This document shows, piece by piece, positions 44,101 through 55,184 of a stretch of 64,000 bases of DNA. The DNA comes from Hirudinaria manillensis (taxonomy: Eukaryota; Annelida; Clitellata; Hirudinida; Hirudinidae). The DNA is taken from contig CM067527.1 in the NCBI GenBank assembly GCA_034509925.1, positions 2,181,501 to 2,245,500 of the forward strand, in the 5' to 3' direction. Within the stretch, counting starts at the first letter, position 1; every line of letters begins with the position of its first letter. The notes beneath the pieces were generated by a model. That model was not told where the DNA came from, did no database searches, and was given only the letters and a program-made list of their open reading frames with translations. Both the position numbers and the translations under genes were made by a program.

Positions 44101-47100
44101 GTTGCCGAAGACATACCAGCGCCAATGTAATTGATCTTATAATTTTTCATAAATCATAATTTATTTATTTCACGTTGCCCCTTTCCCCTGACTTTGAGTT
44201 AATTATATGACGGTGTCAAAAACATTAGTGGCAAGTTATTAATAGCATCGACGCTATTATAAGTTAGCCGTGAAAATCGGCACCGAAATTTCGTTATTAC
44301 GATGTTCTCCGAATAAACACGAAACGCGAAAAAGAAAAACAAGACTTTTGGATTAAAAGAATAGAAGGAAAAACAAAAAATAATCATTTAAAAAATACAC
44401 AGACAAAAAAAAGAAATCGTCTTTCTTATCATATTATTATAAAAAAATATTTATAAAAAATAAATAAATCTAAGCTCCAGGCGTCATGGCTTCCCACGAC
44501 AGGTTTTCTACAGCTACATCTCACCGCAACAAGTGGACATCGGCTACTTCGAGATGGAGGATTCGCTTTCTGGAAAGGTCAGGTCAAGGGTCACCAGGTT
44601 CACCCAGGATGACGTAGACAGGGGGCGCGTCCGTTTCGTCCACAGGGGTACCGAGATGCAAAACATCGGTCTGCAGGTCCGTCTGGTCTTTGTTTACGTT
44701 TGGGAAATAAAATGGCCGAATGTGGATTCGATCACGAATCGTGTTTGAGTCAGTCTATGGATTTGGCTTCATCGCCATTATCCTTATTATTAAAATGATA
44801 TTTTATTATTATTATTATTATTTTATTTTTATTGTTATTATTATTTGTTGTTGTTTTCATCGTTATTATGATTGGCACCGGCGTTGTCGCGTGCAATTCA
44901 GGTGAGCAGGGGCATTGATTTGCATAAGTGAATAATTATTGCTAATGAAGCCGGATGGATTCTAATTTATTGGACCAATAGAATTTAATTAGCACCGTGC
45001 CTACAATCGAAGAGAGCCAATCAAATGTTTATGTATCGATGTTCTCGTAGGACCGATTGCTAATCATAGCGTCCAGCAACATGGCTAATCTGTGTCCTAG
45101 CATTTCATTATAAATCCCAATAAATATTTAAAAAAAATTAACCTGTTAAATAAAAAAAATAAACCTGTTAAATAAAAGAAATAAACCTGTTAAATAAACA
45201 AATCGTCTTTGTAGTTATCGGACGGCAAGGTCAAAAGCGAAGTGAAAAACCTGATCATTCGTGCGGAACCGCAGTTCATTCGGGCGCTGTTCAATACGGG
45301 CATAAACATCGTCGGTTGGGGTGGAGCCGGTTTAATCACTTCGGACAACCTGACCTTCACATCTAACCTTTCACCTCTGACTTCTGACCACATCCGCTAC
45401 GAGATGGTTGACCCGCCCAGGGTAGGGTTCATTCAGAGGAGGCGCATCAGACAGTCAAAGAAACGGAAGCAGAAAAAGAAGCAGAAACAACAACAAAAAC
45501 AACAACATCAACAACCAATGAATTCTGATTACATCCTTGACGACCATGATGAAGGTAACCAAGGACGCATCCTCGGGCAAGGCGAAGCCCGCCCCTTCGA
45601 CTCGCCGTCCAATGAGAAGAGGAAGAAAAAGGTCAAAGGTCGTTCAGGCGGAAGAAACGAATACCAAGGCGACGGCGAAGACATGAATCAGGTTGCCGAA
45701 GATGACGACGACGATGATGACGACGCCGTTGACTGGGAAATAGTGAGGCAGTTCACGCAGGCTCAGATCGATAACGGCCTAGTGAGATACCTCCACTATC
45801 AGGATCCCGACGACGATATGAGTCATTATCCTGAAGAAGGCGAAGACTATCCGGATTATCCGAACGTCGACAACGAATTCGGGTACCCGTCCGGGCCGCT
45901 CCGCGACGGGTTCAAGTTTAAGGTCGGGGTTTTGGGGCGCGAGTCAGAAGAGTTCGACTTTGCCATCCGAATAATTCTTCCTCCCTCCCTCGTCATGGTA
46001 AGCAACGGTCCTCTCATCTATCGTCTCCTTGACGACAACTTGCCGGAAGTGGCCATCACTTCCGGTCACTTGCTGTTCTCCAGCGACGACCTCGAACCCA
46101 GAGTCGAGCCGAAAGACATCATCTACAGATTGATGACTTCTCCGAAGCTGGGTAGTCTTTTTCTCCTCAGAGCGAACGAATCTTCCCCATCTTCTCCAAC
46201 CGAAACGCTCCGAGCCGATTCCTCTTTTACCCAACTCCAGGTCAACCAAGCTCTCGTGGCGTATCGCATGAACGAATTTTTCCAGACGCCTCTTTCCGGA
46301 GACGATCAAGCCCTCACGGATGACTTCCTCCTGTCCGTCGGCTGTCATGGCGGCGCCCCGGTAGAGTTCATGTTCAAGGTCATCATCAGTAGGTCCGACT
46401 CGCACTTTGCGGAGAGCAACGGCAAGACCGGAAAGGAACCCGGTCACGTGATCGTGGAGGAATTCGGCGAAGCGTCCATCAACTCGGCTCTCGCGGATTT
46501 CATAGAAGAGGCACGAGTCTACGTTGAAGACGAGAGAGAACATGACATGGAAGGAGCGGAGATTAGGATTCTGGAGCCGCCGAAGTACGGTAGGCTGGTC
46601 GTGCTGGGAGAAAGTAGTGCGGATGAGCAGGACAGAGACATCGGGATTTCAGTGGCCGAGGTCGAGAGTTCGAAACTTGTCTATAGACACGACAGAGGAG
46701 GTTAGAGCTTTGGGTAATTTTTTTTTAGGAGCGTTTAACTATTTGGATTTTTAATTTCATTGTTTATTAAGCACTTTTTCTAATCATGAAATTATATGTC
46801 ACTTGAAAAACTAATTTTAACATTTATTCTCATATTTATCTTATAAGTTGTGTGAAAATTACGCACGACCTGTAATATAATTGATCCACTGGTAATGAGC
46901 TTATTACGTACAACCATCCCACAATTATCTCTTTTTCAAAAATATCGAATCATTCACAACAATAAATAACAACAATAACAACAACAATGAAATAACGACT
47001 CTCTTCTGCTATTGGTCGATGAGGATAAATATTTAAATTTAAAAATCACGTGATACCTCCAATCGCCCAATCACGCTCTAGGTAGCAGCGAGGACATGTT

Positions 47101-50100
47101 TTCCTTCGTCTTAATCAAGGAGGGCAGGCCATTCTATGATGTCAGCCATGTTTATATCGGCATAGTTCCTCCCGTTATGCCGCTCCACGTGCAACCAATC
47201 CAGGTAGTGTTTCATCAATCAATACAGGTAAGTCAAGCGTCTTGTCACCGCGTTGAGTGTTTCGTGCAGGTGGCTGAAGGTGGCCTGACTCACCTGAATT
47301 CGGATCACGTGAACATCGGGGATTCCCATTATTCTAAAATTAGAGTCGAACTGCTATTGGTCGTTCCACCAAAGCACGGGCGATTATCCATGAATAAAAG
47401 TCATAAAGAGTTCAATCAATTTTCATTGGATGACGTGAGTTCTTGGAATATTCATTAAACACCGGCTAGCCCACCGTCACGCAGGCTTCAGGGGACAGTT
47501 TAATATTCATTAAGCTTGGATTAAAATAAATTAACATAAATTAGAGTTTGCCCGGTCTTGCTAATCCGAAATTTATTCGTACGATCTAAGCCCTCGAAGT
47601 AAATCATACGCGTGTGCACCAGTTTCGATTCGCGCTCTTCGAATTAAATTAATTTGCATTTTAAGAATTGTCTTTAGATTATAAGATTTTTCAAAGAAAT
47701 ATAGATTATTATGTGCTTAAATGGGATGAATTGAAAAGCCTTGCGTGTTTCTGCACGAGTTGCAAGCAACTCATTCAGTCGATCACAACAGTTCGGTTGG
47801 CGTCAATCAATTCTATCGTTTTTTTCCCTGAGCAATGTTATTTGGAATCTGTCAATCAAAAGCACGTTTAATATCTTTATGTGCACGGATGCTAGGCTTT
47901 AAATTATTTTAAAGGACAACTTAATAAGTATTCTGGCAAATAATAAAGTAAAAAATAAAATATTAGTAATTAAATATAAAATTCAGATCAAACATGGCCG
48001 AATTGCGTACGAGCATGACGACAGCGAGACCACCTCTGATTGGATGATGCTCATGGCGAGAACCTCACTGATTGGCAAGCAAAGCAAGCCCCAATTACTA
48101 TTGGTCGAAATAACTCCTGTTGACGACGAATCACCTCAACTGGTCAACAACCGACCAATCAGCATCCATCCAGGTATTTGTCACAGCCAATTATCGGTTT
48201 AATAAAAACTCCAAACTCTGAAAAGTTTAAAGATTATTTTAAATTTAAATTACAATAACGAAATTAGGGAAAGTGATAAACCTGACCGGAAACATACTCA
48301 GAGTGGAGGACAAGGACTCTGCACCGAACGACGTGACCTATGATGTCAGCTACTACCAAACTTTCGATTTAGGACGATTCCAAACAAACGGAAGTGACGT
48401 AACCAAATTCACGCAGGAAGAAATCGATGTCAACTTGGTGACTCTCAGAATATCAGGCAAATGCTTAATTATCTTTTGAATTTCCTTTAAAATTTGACTT
48501 TGAATGATAGATGACACTCTTGATGTCTGGTGCGTAAAGATCCATACATGAATATCGTAATTAACGACCTGGGCTGAACTAGGGCGTAGCTTCATTCTTT
48601 TATTACAAAATAATAGTAGTAAAGATACTTTATTAATTTAGTACAGAAGACTGTTAATCTACGATTGTAGTTATAGTTGAATGCTTACATTATTACTATT
48701 ACTTTTTGCTTAATATTCATTAATATCTTGTAATTATTAAACAAATAATTTATACAATTATCTCACTTTTTGTGTCTCCTTAGACGTACTGCCATCTCCG
48801 AAACTGCACAACTTTCCCATTTCCGTCGGCGACGTGTCCAACAATCGTCTACGAATCGCCATCGACTTCCACGTCGAAGCTCTGCGCCTGGAATTTGTAT
48901 CCATGGAAACCATCAGGGCTTTTCCAGGTGTCCTCCAACCAATCACAAACGATTCGCTGAAAATAGTCATAAACAGTGAAAGCTGGAACCATTTGATTGG
49001 TCAGTCAATTATAGAAGTGACCAAAAAGCCAACCCACGGAAGGATAGTTACGTTCAAAAACGACCAATCACTGTCTGACCTGGATTCATTTAAATACTCT
49101 CTCATCCAATCATCGTCCGTCTTTTATATATCTAACCCGGAAAACGACACTTCATTGGCAGATACATTCAGCTTCAGGGCAAGCCTGAACAACGAAGTAA
49201 CTGTTCAAGGACAGGTCGACATCTGTACCAGCTTGGAAAACATAAACAAGCACAATTCCCACTACTTGCTTACTATTCAGCCCTTAGAGGTCAGAGAGGG
49301 TGAAAGGGCAAAGTTCACGAAAGACAACTTGGACATTTCTAAACTGGTTTCCATTTTAAAATCCAGAATGCACATAAGGCAAATGGGAGGCATCGGAAGA
49401 CCCGAAGAAAGCGTGGAAGTTAGACTGATCATCTCCAGTCTTCCTACACAAGGCTGGCTGACCTTGAACGGAGAGAATCTGACGAAGAGGTACGAAGAAG
49501 CACACTTTCTCGAGGTCAGACAGAGCGACATAGACGGAGGTTACCTCCAATATCAGCACGACGATTCAGAGTCTTTCACGGATTCAATGGAAATTTTCTT
49601 TGAAATGCCTTTGTCGGACAAGCCATCCAATTCTAATCCATCCTGTGCGCATCAGAGCAACGCCATTTTTAGTTCCATACAAAAACCGTCGATTGGCGAA
49701 AGCGAATTTCATGTGCTATCCACTCCCTTAACCTTCCACATTCACGTGACACCTTACAATGACCATCACTTTCGCCTTTTAACCTCTGCCCCGAGGGCTC
49801 AGGTCATTCAAAACGGATGGGTGGTTTTGGATTCATCGGTACTATTGGCCGAAGACGTAGACACTCCGTCCAATCAAATCGTCTACAAGATCACGGACAG
49901 GGCTACGAATGGACGGCTAGTTTACGTCAACACTACCAATCTTAGCCTATCAGCGGAGGAATTTCGAAGTGGGATTAAAATTGGGAGAAATTTTTTCAGC
50001 GAGAACAACATACCGACGGTGGAGAAATTTTCCCAGTCTGACGTCAACGAGGGAAGAATTTGGTTTCTCCACGACGGATCGGATGTACAGCCAGGATCCA

Positions 50101-52905
50101 TTTACTTCAGCTTGTTCGAAGATGTCGACAAAAAGTTTCTCAAAAATCAGAAAGTGGAGTCGAATATACTCTACAAAGCCCTCAAGATAGACGTGACTCC
50201 ACTAGAACTAAAGGTCATCCGAATCCAGACTTTGTCGCTGACCCAAGGAAATTATGCTCTTCAACTTCGACCAGAAGATTTCCAAATCATGACGAATGCC
50301 CCCGATCCGGCCGAAGATATTTCTTTTGAAATCTCCAAGAACTTCCATCAAGGCCTGCTGCTCTTGGAAGAAAAGGCTGCTTCCAAGTTTTTCCTGAGAG
50401 ATCTTCAACGTGGAAGTGTCAGATACGTCCTTACGGAGGTTAATGTCGCTTGGTTTACCAAATAGATAGATGGTTTGGACAGTTTAGATATGTTTCTTAC
50501 CTTAAGCTTTGGTAATGGCGGATCGGTCTTTGGTAAAAAAATGTCATTTCCTTAAAGACTACCAATAAGGCGCTATAGAAGTAATTAATTCTGTCTCTAA
50601 TTGCAATGAATGTGTTCTTTTTAAATCCATCCAATCTCGCTTTAAATCTGACTTTAATAGATTAATTAACGTTATGTCCCATCGAGAATGATAAACTAAT
50701 CTTCATTGGCTGAAGATTATGAAACCCTCTGTAAGCTGACAGTTCATTGGTCAGCTGGATCACGTTGATGGATGGATTAGTATTCAATTAATCACCATCC
50801 TTCCTTGAGATAATGACTTCCGTGAAATATGGCCATTGCTGCCAGTGTCATCTTCAGTTGATAACTTTATTATAAAAGCAATTACTCATCATCGTAATGG
50901 GATAATTGCTTTAATTACTTTAATTATTTTAATTATCCCAATTTTTGTTCATTTATCGATTTCTTTTTTTATGGTTAGATGTTCTCACGGTTTTAATGTT
51001 ATGTCAGTCAATCATTATTATTATTATTATTATTATTAATCTTTGCGTTGGCAGGATAATAATAATGGCTAAGCCAAATTTATATTATACATTATTATTA
51101 TTATTTATGTTAAATTATCGCATATATTAGCATATCATTATCGGTTTTTATAATTCAAGATATTTTGAAGGTTGACAGCTCCTCGGACGGCGGCCTGATG
51201 ACCATCAGCGATTCGTCAAACATTCTGCTCGATATTCAAATCAAGGTTGTTATTGAAATCAATGTTGCCCTTCCCGAAAGCCCTGTTCAGGTTTGTCCAG
51301 GATTTGCAGATGAATAGATGCATATAAATTAAATATTATTATTTAAAAAACATTAATAAGATGAACTATTTGTAATAAATTATAATAAATTATAGTAATA
51401 TAAGCAATTAAAATAAGACGCTTAATGCTATAAAAAAGCTGGCAAAATTTGATTGGCAAATTACCAACATTTAAGTTTTAAGAACAATGTTAATAATCAC
51501 ACACCAGGTTACTTGATTAAATAAACATAATAATAACTTGTGTATTGCTTTAAATGCATATTTCTAGGTCATTCAGAAAAATGGCCATTGGTTCAAGCTC
51601 AACCTGACACACTTGAACGCATCGTCATTGGCTGAATTGACTGGTGACGACCCAATATACAGAGTCATAGAAAATCCGAAAAGGGGCAAACTGAGAAGGT
51701 TAAACAAAGAAGACTTGTCCTTCATGAGGTCACCAAGACTTAAGGACAATCGCTTGGAGCAAAGGAACCTGAAAAGGGATGTAGATACCCTATGGTTCAA
51801 GCACTCGGACGTCCGCGCAGGAAACCTGGAGTACAGACCCTACCCTTCTGGCTCTCGCTCCACCCTGAGAGATGGTTTTCGATTTACTCTGGAGGCCAGG
51901 AACGTTCCGACGACAGAAGGAAAACTGGACATGGAAATCACACCGGCCGTAGCCATGGATCAGATTTTGGCGGATAGCCACAGCACTCTGCATTATATGC
52001 CACCAGTGCAGTCGACACCAGAAAGCAAAGAAGAAAGCCCCGACAACGATGAGATCAATGACGAAACAATGCACGATACGTCAGAAAAAAACTCTAATGT
52101 CCAGCGATCGATAAAGGATAAGCAAAACATCATCATTGCTGCGGTTTTGGCACTGCTGGCAGTACTTTTGATCGTAGGAGTCTTTCTGATAAAGTGTCTG
52201 TGTATTCAGAGGAAAAAACTAAAAGAAGAAAGTCTGAGGCAAGCTGCTAGGTCAGAAGAAACGGAAGAGATGACATTCAGAGCAGACGACAGGATTTTGT
52301 CCCTCAGGGACGATGTCCATTATCGTCAACCTAGGGACGACCATATTTCTAAAGGGTTTCACGAGCCCTTTTACGACCATGCACTGTCTGGAGGGGTCGG
52401 CCTTCCAAAGCCAGACGTCCTTAGGAACGAAGGACCGAGAACGCCGAGAAATTCTTTGAAGCGTTGGTCTGCCCACGAAGCTTCATCCCATCTCGTTTCT
52501 GACAAGTCTAGCAACAAAATCTGTAGACTGTCGACCGCTCTTCCTACCTCGTCTTTCCAGCCACACCAATCACTGAAGCTTACTGAAGAATCCCTCATGA
52601 CTCTCCAACAACAGCTGAGACAGCAACAACCCCGTGATCAGCACGACCCTCACGCTTGCAAACAACACTCGGACTGGCAAAGGAGCGGCAGCGGTCCAGA
52701 GGGCTCGGACACCAGTCCCAGCACGACGCTTGCCGGAGAAAGACGCGGGGGACGAGCGTCGAATGAAGAAAACGGATCGAACGCTTCCTCGAGTCTAGCT
52801 CTGAAAGAAAAACACGCTTTCGGCTGGAGCAATATAGATCCAGAGCTTCTGGAACACTGTCGAAAAACAAATCCAGTACTACACAAGGATCAGTACTGGG
52901 TCTGA
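35620..52905 (+). CDS. CSPG4: Chondroitin sulfate proteoglycan 4 (NG2 / kon-tiki orthologue)
   Basis: Fourteen exons: 35620-35695, 39249-39555, 42067-42514, 42735-42812, 42916-43986, 44503-44676, 45215-46700, 47082-47227, 47270-47434, 47987-48173, 48268-48456, 48784-50438, 51171-51290, 51568-52905; about 2479 aa. Order: signal peptide (MASITTIIVVVVFIICK), two laminin-G domains (about residues 27-420), a short Cys-rich EGF-like segment (ending CECSLPDWSMC), a long series of CSPG repeats with FTQxDVxxGRVRFVH-type cores (about 480-2170), one TM helix (IIIAAVLALLAVLLIVGVFLI, about 2221-2247) and a cytoplasmic tail of about 230 aa. The end NIDPELLEHCRKTNPVL then QYWV is nearly that of vertebrate NG2, including the PDZ ligand. 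The family mediates adhesion, matrix binding and muscle attachment. An alternative exon 2 end at 39588 is also in phase. The intron after 48456 seems to be GC-AG. Confidence 0.93.
35690..35820. repeat. Imperfect tandem repeat spanning the CSPG4 exon 1 donor
   Basis: A degenerate unit of about 30-50 bp built on (c)ctaacaggtatta-cacaatacc-(c)ttatac occurs about four times, starting in the last bases of exon 1. The real splice donor CTAACAG|GTAGTA is its first copy. A nearly identical CTAACAG|GTATTA recurs at 35747-35759. Confidence 0.7.
36825..37252. repeat. Perfect 428-bp (TGAG)n microsatellite
   Basis: About 107 uninterrupted copies of the tetranucleotide GTGA/TGAG, followed by a degenerate tail of related units to about 37450. 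The minus-strand reading frame over it (Thr-His-Ser-Leu repeats) results from the 12-base codon cycle of a 4-base repeat and is not a gene. It lies in CSPG4 intron 1. Confidence 0.97.
37616..37803. repeat. (AATAT)n pentanucleotide array
   Basis: About 37 perfect copies of the 5-bp unit AATAT in CSPG4 intron 1, some 160 bp beyond the degenerate end of the TGAG array. The same motif is a known satellite sequence in Drosophila, though it is simple enough to arise independently. Confidence 0.97.
37948..38200. repeat. TTA trinucleotide arrays with TCA variants
   Basis: Runs of TTA at 37948-37978 and 38035-38200, broken by regular TCA units. It lies in CSPG4 intron 1. Confidence 0.92.
39556..42066. 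other. CSPG4 intron 2
   Basis: A 2.5 kb intron splitting the first laminin-G domain. It contains CAT/CGT-rich repeats (39686-39905), pyrimidine-rich stretches (40000-40140 and 40490-40830), GAT/GAC repeats (41070-41160) and CAT/CGT repeats just before the exon 3 acceptor. No exon is supported inside it. Confidence 0.65.
43990..44090 (+). repeat. Possible tRNA-derived SINE fragment
   Basis: In CSPG4 intron 5, the stretch around 44040-44056 reads gggttcgattccc, a good RNA polymerase III B-box/T-loop core, followed after about 20 bases by a T-run (cctctttttt). No clear A-box lies upstream, so a complete tRNA is excluded. Confidence 0.3.
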
Positions 52906-55184
52906 ACGGTAGAAGACCGTTATTGTTAATACCTCATCGTATACATATTCATGTATTTACCGGCCGCTTGTATAGAGCTCCAATGTTCCTATCAACTCAG
53001 CGGTATATTATCTCATGTGCCTTTTCGCGCTGTGGTCATGTTCGCCAGCCATCGTTTTGAATTTATCTTTGCATTTCTAAAGCCTCGATACAATAGAACA
53101 ATGAAACGAGTACAAAAACTGCTCTCTCAAGTCATCAGCTACTGCTAGGCTGAACTTTGGCTCAAAAAATTAATTACTATCATTAAAATGAACTCTCAAA
53201 GGTATCAGAGAAAATCTGATTAACAACTGATTGCCTCTATTAATAAATACACTACTGCGGTTCTTGACCTCCGCAAGCCAGGGGACCCTACACATGTCAC
53301 GTTAGAGCTTTTCTACTCTATGTTTTTTTTTTCCTCTTAAACCTCGATTTTGTTTTGGTCGAACTTTTTTTGCACGTCTTGTAGAAGATATCGATTGCAG
53401 AATAAAAGTCTAGGGAAGTCAGAACGCTTTGGCGAGGGTCGGTTCTGGAGAAAAGAGATTTTAACCTCCTTTAGCGAGGGAGATGGCGAGCACCTAGTCC
53501 TAATTAGAGACGCGTGCTCCTGAAGAATTTTCGAGAAATGCTCATAATGGCCATTATAAAGGTGCCCTAATGTTCTGGCTTATCCGCTATTAAAGCCACC
53601 GATTAGTAAACTGAAATTGTTCTCTAACTTTGCCCATAAATCGAATCTAGCTTTTAAACATGGAAATCATAAATTGAGATTAAGGTATTTGCTCTTCTAA
53701 TCTTCTTAATCCGAGCTCTTAGCTGACCATAGCCGTAGCAGCTGTAACGGCACTGGACTCTTTTATCGGCCTTAAATTGTCTCTAAATGCCATTAAAGTG
53801 AAAATTGAAGCCCGGTTTGTGGCTTGTAGCAGGGTCGTCAAGCGACATTTTAAAACTTGCTGGATGCGTTTGAGATGCAGCGATGTAGAACTTTTTGAAG
53901 AATATCGGTATCAGGTTTCAGGGCTGTTGCAGAGTTATTATAATATTAGTGACGCAAGTGGAGATTATCATTTTTTATGATAATTACCAACCAGATGTTA
54001 GCGAATACAGAGCCGATTCAGCTCTGCACTCGTAAAGAAAAGTAGTGCCGCGCACGAATATAGCTTATATACCTAGGTGAGTCACGATGGAAAGAAACTT
54101 TTCTAAAGTCAACTTTTATAGCTGAGCTATGACTTCCGAAGAGTATTTTACAATTTTAAATCACAAACAAACGACTTGAAATGAAATTAAAGTCGAATAA
54201 ACAAACGGATTCAACGCTCGCAGCCCGAATTGCTTTCTGTTGAAGGGCCTTATTTCTTGCAGATTATCATCGGGCACTGCGTACACCTTGCCCGGCGCAA
54301 TTATACACGTTGTAGGAATTCTTAGTTAATTCTTAAAATACCTCGGCATCATCTCTATTTTTATGATTTTAACGTTTCCTGCTGATAATTTCTAAGAAAT
54401 TCGTTCACTCTCTCATCCAGCTAGGTAAATCGAGTTGAATAAAAGTCTTTTCTTGCTTAAATTTTCGGCAATTATCGCATTCTTCAACTCCACAATAGCG
54501 CATCGTCTGAATGGTTGACATAACTTGCTAGATTTTTCGAAGGTTTCGCGAATTTTTTCTCGCCTCTAATAGATGTTTTCATTCCTCGATGCTGAAAAGC
54601 GTGACGAACATGTTTTTGAAAATTTAACCGACATTTTATGTCCCTGCTTGTCACACTTGGATGTATTTGGACGCTATTTTGCTTGAAAATCGAGGATTAT
54701 CATCAGTCGTTTTTAAGACGTGTTTTGAAATAGATTAGGACTGGATTATTATCATTTTGATTGACGCATTTGCTGTTTTGATCATTGATTTTGTCAGTTT
54801 GTGCAAAGCATTGATATCATTCTCTTTGTTCTGTCTTACTTTTGAAGGCTGTTTTGAATTTGAAGTAAATCTAGATATCTGGATTATACTTTTGGAAGGA
54901 TAAGTCATCTCTGGGATGGAAATTTCTTTTATTGGTAGTATGTTTTATAAAATGTTGCTTTTCTGGAGAAAACATTCAGAATTTAGGTTACTTTTCTCAT
55001 TGTTTGGGTCGGCCTAATGCAATTTCATTTCATGATCTGCAGAAGCCTTGAAATTCATCGAGTCTCATTATTACTGTCCTAAAAAATTTTCATAAATTTC
55101 CAGAACTCCAGAACCATTGGCAGCATTCTTTGAAACTACCTCCGTCCGATCTATCACCGCGCCGTGTCTTCCCTCCGACGAGCA
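52906..55184. other. CSPG4 3' UTR and spacer to TEAD
   Basis: AATAAA signals at 53243-53248 and 53401-53406 could end the CSPG4 transcript. The rest is non-repetitive, non-coding sequence. A splice-acceptor-like site (aaatttccag at 55094-55103) just before the TEAD ATG suggests a 5' UTR intron of TEAD. Otherwise I see nothing. Confidence 0.5.

Noticed and set aside
45944-46543. 199-residue antisense frame
   Set aside because: Mirror of a CSPG4 coding exon. Its open state follows from the codon bias of the real gene.
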